Part shown: piece by piece, positions 57,328-64,000 of the stretch
Position numbering within the stretch: the stretch's first letter is position 1
Layout: each line of letters starts with the position of its first letter
Source: Brachionus rotundiformis
Lineage: Eukaryota > Rotifera > Eurotatoria > Ploima > Brachionidae
Assembly: GCA_016802295.1 (NCBI GenBank)
Contig: JAESIW010000200.1
Location: forward strand, 1,767,923-1,831,922
Length of the DNA: 64,000 nt
Direction of reading: 5' to 3'
Notes under the pieces: generated by a model
What the model was told of the DNA's origin: nothing
The model's database searches: none
Seen by the model: only the letters and a program-made list of their open reading frames with translations
Translations under genes and position numbers: made by a program

Positions 57328-58108
57328 ATGAAGGTGAGTTTTTTATTTAAAAAATAAAATTTAAATTTGAATTTTAAAGGGATACTTGCTTTTGAACGAG
57401 AGTGTTTTTTTGAATAGATCATTGTATGAGGAAGCTGAAAGACATTATTCAACTAGAGCTCCTGTAGATACCTCTGCCAATGCGATTTCTTCCGAGATAA
57501 ACAAAATCAGAGATCAAATCAATGCTGGAATAAGTGGTGATTCGGTTCAAGTGAACGAGCTCGTAAACCGCCTAAACCAAGTCGAACTTGAGAACAAGCA
57601 GTTAAAGTCTATTTTGGAAAAGTTAGAAAGTAGACTTGCTCGCCTCGAGGGTGGTAAACCAGCTGCACCTGCACCTGCCGCAACCAAGCCAGCTCCAGCC
57701 AAGCCGGCTGCTAAACCTGCTGACGACGATGACTTTGATCTATTTGGAGATGATGATGAAGATGACGAAGAAAAAAAGAGAATCACCGAGGAACGTCTAA
57801 AAGCTTACAATGAAAAAAAATCCAAAAAACCTACTTTAGTAGCAAAGAGCTCGGTTCTTTTAGATGTCAAAGTCTGGGACGATACCACTGATATGGATGC
57901 TTTGGAAAAGGCCGTCAGATCAGTTGAAATGGACGGTTTAGTTTGGGGAACCTCAAAATTAGTACCAGTTGCTTTCGGTGTTAAGAAACTACAAATTCAA
58001 TGTGTAATTGAAGATGATAAAGTTAGTACAGACTTATTAGAAGAGAAAATATGTGAATTCGAAGACTTTGTCCAAAGCGTCGATATCGCTGCCTTCAACA
58101 AAATATAA
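57328..58108 (+). CDS. EEF1D: Elongation factor 1B delta/beta (nucleotide exchange factor)
   Basis: Exchanges GDP for GTP on eEF1A during translation elongation. Exons 57328-57333 (ATG AAG only) and 57380-58108, 46-bp intron, 244 aa. N-terminal YEEAERHYS, then a leucine-zipper-like coiled coil (VNELVNRLNQVELENKQLKS) as in delta rather than beta subunits. An Ala/Pro/Lys linker and the acidic DDDDFDLFGDDDEDDEE (casein kinase 2-type region) follow. The GEF domain has SSVLLDVKVWDDTTDM, VRSVEMDGLVWGTSKLVPVA, VKKLQIQCVIEDDKV and the invariant C-terminus FVQSVDIAAFNKI. Intact. Beta and delta can be hard to separate outside vertebrates. Confidence 0.95.
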
Positions 58109-58600
58109 TAGAACATTTTTGGCTTTAAAAAAGCTTGGTTAAATAATGAATTTTTTTTAAAATAAAATCTTAATTTGATTCATTATTAAACCAAATAAAT
58201 AATTATTAAAATTTATTTTTTTTATTAATTAAGGTGGTATTTTGTGATTTATATTGTCTAAAATTTCAACTAAAAGCAGTTATCGGGAAAAAGGAAAGAT
58301 AGAGATTAAAATATATAAATAGTAATAAAAATAGAATTTAAGTTTTTAAAAATATTTTCCAAATGTGTTACATTTAGTGTATAATTGTTTTTCTCTTTTT
58401 TAGCATTTATTAATTTTTTTCTAAATTATTCTGAGGAGAACCTCAGGCTATTCAGAATGGAATTAAGTCCTTCTTTTTAGCCAAGCCTTAGCAACTAAAT
58501 TGAGTAATGTGAAAGTTTTTATTATAAAAATAAGTCAATAGTTTTTAGTTAATAAGTTTTATGTAGAAACTATTGTTTTGAAATCTAAGTAGAGCGAAGT
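58109..58600. other. Intergenic, 3' of eEF1B
   Basis: AT-rich with a poly(A)-signal-like AATAAA about 90 bases after the stop. Nothing else recognised. Confidence 0.4.
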
Positions 58601-59170
58601 GAACTATGTACTTAATAGTTTAAAGTATCATCTATTGAGCTAAATTCATACAGGTCTGATCTTAATTGCTGGTGGTTTGATTTTTTGATAAAAAATTTAT
58701 TGATCAGAACTTTAGAACGTGTTTCTATTAAGTACAATTTGAGCTGGTAATGTATGTCAGTGATTCTTGTTTTGATTGGAAAGAATTTGATGTGTCTTAC
58801 AATTGTTTTGGAGTTTTTGAAGACCTGATAATATTTTTGCGTCGAGAAATAGAATGTTTCTGAAGTTTGTGTAGAATTCCTTGTTGAGATGCCATATCGC
58901 TTCTTAGAGGTCAAAGAAGACTACACCAGTATATTCATTTTTGCTAAAGCCAATTATAATTGACTAGACGAAATATATAGTCGTGGGTACTCATGTATCT
59001 TCGATAACCAGATTGGCACAAAGGAAGAACGAACCCTAAGCAGTTTTTTGAAGTTTTATCATTTAATTAATTATTTAATTTGTCAAAGCCAGGTGCTGAT
59101 TTTGAGTTGGTAGAGTTCAGAGCCTTAAACATTTCTCATTTGCTACAGAGAGCTTCATGTAAGCTTCCTT
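58601..59170 (-). mobile_element. Decayed Jockey-like RT fragment
   Basis: Complement reads GFSKNEYTGVVFFDL and AIWHLNKEFYTNFRNI, matching the 'TG.VFLDVEKAFD.VWH.GL.YKL' block of Jockey/CR1 reverse transcriptases, with stops before and after. Flanking frames (KSNHQQLRSDLYEF and others) probably belong to the same relic. Confidence 0.6.
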
Positions 59171-59556
59171 TTAGGTATTTATGTTAATTAAATTGGCTAA
59201 TTCACTATCATTTATTTGGGAGTATTGAGGATAGATTTTGTGGTTTTGACTTGTGATAGTTCTTTGGTGATTTTTTTCCAGTTTAATATAAAATCAGAAT
59301 AAATAAGTTTATGATTTTAAAGTTAAATCTCCAAACTACTATTTAATATACAATATTTGATAGTTCTATAAATAATGAAATAATTAGCATTTGAATTTGG
59401 TTTACTTTGCTAACAATTAGTAATTTTTAACTAGAAATGTAATGTAAGTTATGTAAAAGCAAATGATTAACTTTGGCTTACTTAAAGTCATTATAAATGA
59501 TATTTTAAATAATTGACATTTAATAAACTAAAAAATATTAGATCTGAATAAAAAAA
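59171..59556. other. Intergenic, nothing recognised
   Basis: AT-rich spacer left of the TTAA-flanked inverted-repeat element. Confidence 0.35.
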
Positions 59557-60135
59557 TTAACACTAGAAGCACCAAAACGAGTCAAAATGACTCGTTTTAA
59601 TGAAATCTAATGGATAAAAAATTACTAATCGGATAAATCTATTCAAAACTTAATTTTAATTGAGTGAAAATTAAAAATTAGCTAAAAAAAGTATCTAGCA
59701 AAAAATTGATCTTTTATTGAATTAATTTCTTTTTGAGCCCATTCTTCGTCTTTCATGTAAAATACAAAAACTTTAATTTTCGCTTTTATTAAATTTGCTT
59801 ATTTTCGTTCAAGTATTAAGGTTTGAGTCAGTTTTTTTAAAAATTTGTATACTTTTTATTAATATTTTATGACTCATACATTGATTTTGTAGCTAAATTC
59901 AAAATTTTAATTGAAAAACGAGTCAAAATGACTCGTTTTGGTGCTTCTAGTAATATATACTTGATTTTGCACAAAGACAAATTTTTTTTTATCTGAATTT
60001 AGTTAATATTGAAAGTTATTCTTATTTTTATGCTGAAAAAAAAAAGTTATGCTCTAATAACAATAGTTTACTTGGATATTAGCGGCCAAAAATCGAAAAA
60101 GAGTCATTTTGACTCGTTGGTGCTTCTAGTGTTAA
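59557..60135. mobile_element. TTAA-flanked inverted-repeat element (piggyBac-type MITE)
   Basis: Ends are inverted copies: left CACTAGAAGCACCAAAACGA then GTCAAAATGACTCG (59561-59594); right GAGTCATTTTGACTCG then TTGGTGCTTCTAGTG (60101-60131), each bordered by TTAA (59557-59560, 60132-60135), the target site typical of piggyBac transposons. Each end also carries a self-complementary GAGTCAAAATGACTC hairpin. The inside (about 570 bp) has no transposase frame, so it is non-autonomous. A third copy of the right end lies inside at 59914-59950. Structure is seen directly; the superfamily is inferred from TTAA and the CACTAG/CCCTAG-like tip. Confidence 0.75.
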
Positions 60136-63014
60136 TAAAAATATTTCTATACAACACCATCTAACTTAAATGTCCAAATGATCAGTATCAAAAATTATCA
60201 TTAAAGAATTTTATAGCTGCTTTTAAATTTTATAAAATAGTAACAAATATTAAAGCATATATTTGATTGATGAATGACTTAGAACTTGTTCATGTTATTT
60301 CTTTTTTTTTTAAAGCCAATTTTTGCGGAAATATATTCAAAATATTTTCTTTGAAAAATAGATAAGACTAGGAAAATTATAATTTAATAGTGAATCAATA
60401 AGTGCTTTGTAAAGACTTGAAACAGTATTTGAGCATTTGATTGTGTTTAGGATTAATTTTGGAAAGCATAGTCTTTACTCACAATATTTTAAATAATACA
60501 TAATGTATAATATGCATTGGGTAATCATCACTTTAATTTTTTGTATTAGAAAAAGAGGTTTTCCGAAGTTCTGAGCAAAGTTATTTGGAGCCAATTTATC
60601 TGGAGAAATTTATCTGCTAATTATTGGAAAATTACTGCTGCTGAATTATTTACAGATGAAAATGAAACTCTGTATCAAGTTTTATACTCTTAAAAATTTA
60701 AAATATTAAATTTTGATCTTTATAATTTAAAATAATCTTTAACTTCAATTGGCCCAATAATAGATTTATGTACCAAATACTCTGAAAAGTATTTATATGA
60801 TTTTTAATGAATCATTTTGAGCATCAAGCCAAAAAAGCTACCAACAATTAAATATTACAAAAATAAAACTAAATAAGATCAAAATAATAGTAAATGGGTC
60901 ATATAGTAAAAAACTATTAATGACATTTTTAAATTTTAGTCGTAATTAGCTATTCAATTGGCACATAAAATTTTGGGAAGCCAAAAAAAGAATCGATGCA
61001 ACTTGGTTTATTAGTTGGATAGTTAATTTAGGCGGAATCTAAATTAACAATTCTCGTTTGAATCCTAATTTATATAGAGGCTATATATACCTTCTGGTAT
61101 CAAGCTTTTAATAATTTTACTCTTTATTAGCGCTCATTTTTTCATAAAATTGAATAAAATATATTTAAAATAGAACAATTTTTTCTGGTCAAAAATTATT
61201 GGCAAATATCAAAATAAGCAAAATTCACGGAAATAATGCTTGTTGAATCTATAACAAAGTAGTTAAAAAAATTAATTATCATCTATTTTGTCCTAGTGTA
61301 TATCTAACTTGATCGAATAAGATTCAGTAAAAAATGTTAGTAAAATATACTAATTATTTAGTTGTATTAGAAACTTTAAAAATTTGCTAAATCAATACAT
61401 ATAAAAGTTTAATAACTGTAGCAAAGGAAAATTAATTTATTAATTATTTAGTAAAAATCTAATTATTAATCTAGATAATATTTGAAAATTAATACAAAAT
61501 TTTCTTTTTTCATGAGTTTAAGGATACCTTTTTAAGTTCGAATTTAATTTTTAGGTTTGAAGTAAATATTTATTCATTGAGATTTTCAATCAAATTATAA
61601 GTCAAAAAATATTAAAAATTGAAGTTAGATTAAACTAATTGAAGATGAATATATTTTTCCAAAATCTTTAATTTCCAATTTTTTTATATTTATTTTATGT
61701 AACTATTGTTCAAAAGAAAGTAACAGCAAAGCAATTATTGATTAGAAAAAACCAATAGCATAATTGGTGAATCATTGGACAATTTTTCCCAATACATTGT
61801 GCCTAAAAATCCATTTTTAGGCTAGCTCTTGAGCAAATTTAGTATTTTAAAAATTTGGACAGTTATGTTTGAAGTAAATTTTATTAGAAAATTTTGAAAC
61901 AGCAAATATTTTTTCTGTAAAAATAAATTTTCTTTATTAAAATTCATAATTTTTAATCGTAGTCATTTTACATTTCGTAATTCGGTTAATCTTGGAATAT
62001 TTGATTAAATACTTTGTCCCGAATAAACAGGGTGAACTAAATAAAAAATATATTTTAACAATTGAACATAATACTAATATAAGGCTTTCTACAACATATC
62101 ATACAACTACTTAATTTTTTATTAGCTTTAATTCCGTGCAAATGACATATTTCATCAAGTAAACTTGAGGCACTTTGCTCTAGTGATTAATTATTGGCGC
62201 ACAATTGTTAAAATTAATTGTCCGTCGATACCGGTTAATGCCTTTAATTTTTTATTTCTACTTTCAATTGATTTTTATTAGGCACTTTAAGAATTGTTGT
62301 CATAGTATCATAACGCGGGTCGTTATAAAATTCCTTTTAAAGTTTAAATTTTTCTCTTCTTGCTTCCATACGTAAGAATAAATGAGAAAATGACTTAGAT
62401 AATAAAATTGTTTTGAATAGTTTGGTTTTAAATTAAATAAAAAATTTAATTACAATCCGATTATTTGTTTTAAATTATCAAAACAGGTGATTTTAGAATT
62501 TTTTTAATTAGTACCCACTGTTGCTAAGAAAAATGATTTTGCAATTTAAAATAGTTAATTGTTTTTTTTTTCAAAATCTTGATTCTTTATTGATAAATTT
62601 TTCAATTTTTAATTAGTTTTTTTGGAAAAAATCGGGTTAAAATCGATATAAATTACTATTAAAACTACAATCAAATTTTTAAAAATAAACTTATTAATTT
62701 AGTTAATTGGTTAGCTAGTCTTGATTTAAAAACATTTCAATGTTTTTTTTCTTATTAACAAGCTTAAAGAAAACTAATAAATCTTTAAGAGTTGTTGATT
62801 TTAATACTTAAAGGTAAATAAGAAGGTATAGCTTCATAGTCAAATGAACTTATGTTCAGAAAGATTTTTGATTGTTTTTCTTTTAAATGGTAAATCAAAA
62901 AAATTTAAATCTCTACTAAAATTTAATGGAATTGTGTTTTAAATTTTGAATTTTTTTATTTTATAGATTGTCAACCAACAAAAGTAGTACCAAAATAAAA
63001 GAAAAATTCGACTA
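60136..63014. other. Long intergenic region with a LINE scrap
   Basis: Mostly featureless AT-rich DNA. 60370-60480 on the minus strand reads SNTVSSLYKALIDSLLNYNF, resembling the 'LYK-LIRS-LDY' block of Jockey-type RT. No gene, RNA or array was recognised elsewhere in this stretch. Confidence 0.45.
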
Positions 63015-63910
63015 ATGATGGTAAGTCTTAATTCAAATAAAATAATTAAAAATTTCAAATATTCAAACTATTAACTAGCTATAAAGTCAGCTTAGGCTGT
63101 ATTGTATTTTTCAATTTTTTTTAATTAAATGGTTTTATTCTAATGACTATATTTTAATGATCTATTTAGAATTTGCTAAAAAATAATTTGAAAATTGCTG
63201 AATAATATTAATAAATAAATTCTTAAAATTTAAGAGCGATGAAGGTTTATCAAGTGTATTCAGTGAAAAGGACAAGGAAGGTAAGATAATTTTTTTAGAA
63301 AATGTTTTTTTGTTTTACTAAATACTTATGCTTTTCTCAGAATTGAAAAAAGCATTCAACAAGTATGACAAAAAAAGCTCTGGAAACATAAAACCAATGG
63401 AAATAGCCGATGTATTTCGTATGGCTGGTCAAAATCCTACCTTGGAAGAATGCAATTTGATGATAAATGAAGCCGAAGAGCCAGGTACTGGTATGCTCAT
63501 GTTCGAAGATTTGATTAAAATATGCGAAAAGTACTGGAAAAATTATGAAAACTACTCCGAAGAGTTGAAAGAAGCGTGTTTAGCGTTTGGTAAGTATAAA
63601 ATATTTTTGAACATTTTAAATTTAAAATTTTTCAAGATCGACAAGATGTTGGAATAATGGAATTCGAGGAGGTAAAGCAAATTTTGATAAAATACGGTGA
63701 GCAAATGGATGAAAATGATTTAGAACTATTTCAGAACACTTTTGTTAACGAATCAGGAAAGATAATTGTTGATGGTAAGATCTTTATTATTGATTAAATT
63801 ACTGATTGATAGGGGATTTTTTAGACTTTATTAAACAACTAAATCCCATGGATACTGACAGTGGTAAGAAGAAAAAAGGTACAAAAAAGGGCTCAGGTAA
63901 AAAGAAATAA
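63015..63910 (+). CDS. Calmodulin-like EF-hand protein with Lys-rich tail
   Basis: Exons 63015-63020, 63235-63280, 63341-63589, 63637-63774, 63825-63910, phases closed, 174 aa (MM, or M if the second ATG is used). A four-EF-hand layout of calmodulin/essential-light-chain type: LKKAFNKYDKKSSGNIKPME (loop D-K-K-S-S-G-N-I...E, partly degenerate), the second EAEEPGTGMLMFED, third FDRQDVGIMEFEEVKQIL, fourth FVNESGKIIVDDFI. Loops 2-4 have lost several ligands, so calcium binding is doubtful except perhaps in the first. The C-terminal extension KKKKGTKKGSGKKK is very basic and unlike calmodulin. Could be a divergent myosin light chain or troponin-C-like protein. Acceptor-like TTTTATAG lies in the 5' leader. 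AATAAA follows the stop. Confidence 0.82.
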
Positions 63911-64000
63911 ATCCTAACTGATCGAATTTGTGTTGTTTAATTATTTTTTATTTACATAAATGATTTAAATAAAATAAATAGAGCGTTAGTAACCAGACTT
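63911..64000. other. 3' flank at window end
   Basis: Short AT-rich tail with AATAAA-type signals for the EF-hand gene; no further gene begins before the window ends. Confidence 0.5.

Noticed and set aside
60541..60695. Open stretch of about 47 codons (KKRFSEVLSKVIW...)
   Set aside because: No start, no recognised family; too weak to call even as a relic.
1..64000. CRISPR array, bacterial operons or prokaryotic defence system
   Set aside because: All coding content is spliced eukaryotic; no spaced direct repeats or prokaryotic genes were seen.

Overview
This is nuclear DNA of an animal with a very AT-rich genome. Every recognisable gene is eukaryotic, most are interrupted by small GT-AG introns (about 44-60 bp), and several are animal genes (DNAJC12, FERRY3/C12orf4, OGFOD3, TM9SF4, EMC5/MMGT1, RAD54L). 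Non-LTR retrotransposon pieces, MULE/SWIM transposase pieces and a TTAA-flanked inverted-repeat element lie between genes and inside the long introns. The compactness, tiny introns and MULE/SWIM fragments make me think of a monogonont rotifer such as Brachionus; this is an inference, not a demonstration. Exon boundaries were rebuilt by hand from splice sites, phase continuity and remembered human homologues.

Layout. 1-184: edge of a leucine-rich-repeat frame (-). 1572-7180: USP7 (+), with copies of its own first exon and a LINE in intron 1. 7715-8287: ANAPC10 (+). 9172-11502: TM9SF4 (+). 12749-14476, 14599-15928, 16175-16618: DNAJC12, ATAD1/Msp1 and EMC5, a tight same-strand (-) series. 17853-18723: GSTZ1-like (+). 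19842-21604: FERRY3 (+). 22994-26372: ATP-citrate lyase (+). 27471-31014: IRE1 (+). 31334-31618: a short secreted peptide gene (+). 34495-35517: OGFOD3-like (-). 37237-40643: cytosolic leucyl-tRNA synthetase (+). 41443-42247: a small EGF/transmembrane/PPxY protein (+). 44495-47413: RAD54L (-). 47746-49443: type-B carboxylesterase (-). 50236-51310: STK16-like kinase (+), whose 3' end is repeated exactly at 52280-52561. 53734-55273: an unrecognised disordered protein (+). 57328-58108: eEF1B delta/beta (+). 63015-63910: EF-hand protein (+).

How they fit together. Most genes are housekeeping and do not form one pathway. Some neighbours are functionally related: USP7 then ANAPC10 (ubiquitin), and EMC5, ATAD1 and DNAJC12 (membrane-protein insertion, extraction and chaperoning). 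Several start codons sit 2-27 bases after a 3' splice-site-like sequence with no obvious upstream donor, which would fit spliced-leader trans-splicing or short 5'-UTR introns.

The most notable points are: an altered Walker A in ATAD1; missing catalytic residues in GSTZ1 and OGFOD3; a leucyl-tRNA synthetase without the animal C-terminal extension; an undescribed small secreted peptide; a possible piggyBac-type MITE; and the exact 282-bp duplication of the STK16 3' end. I saw no CRISPR array, rRNA or confident tRNA.
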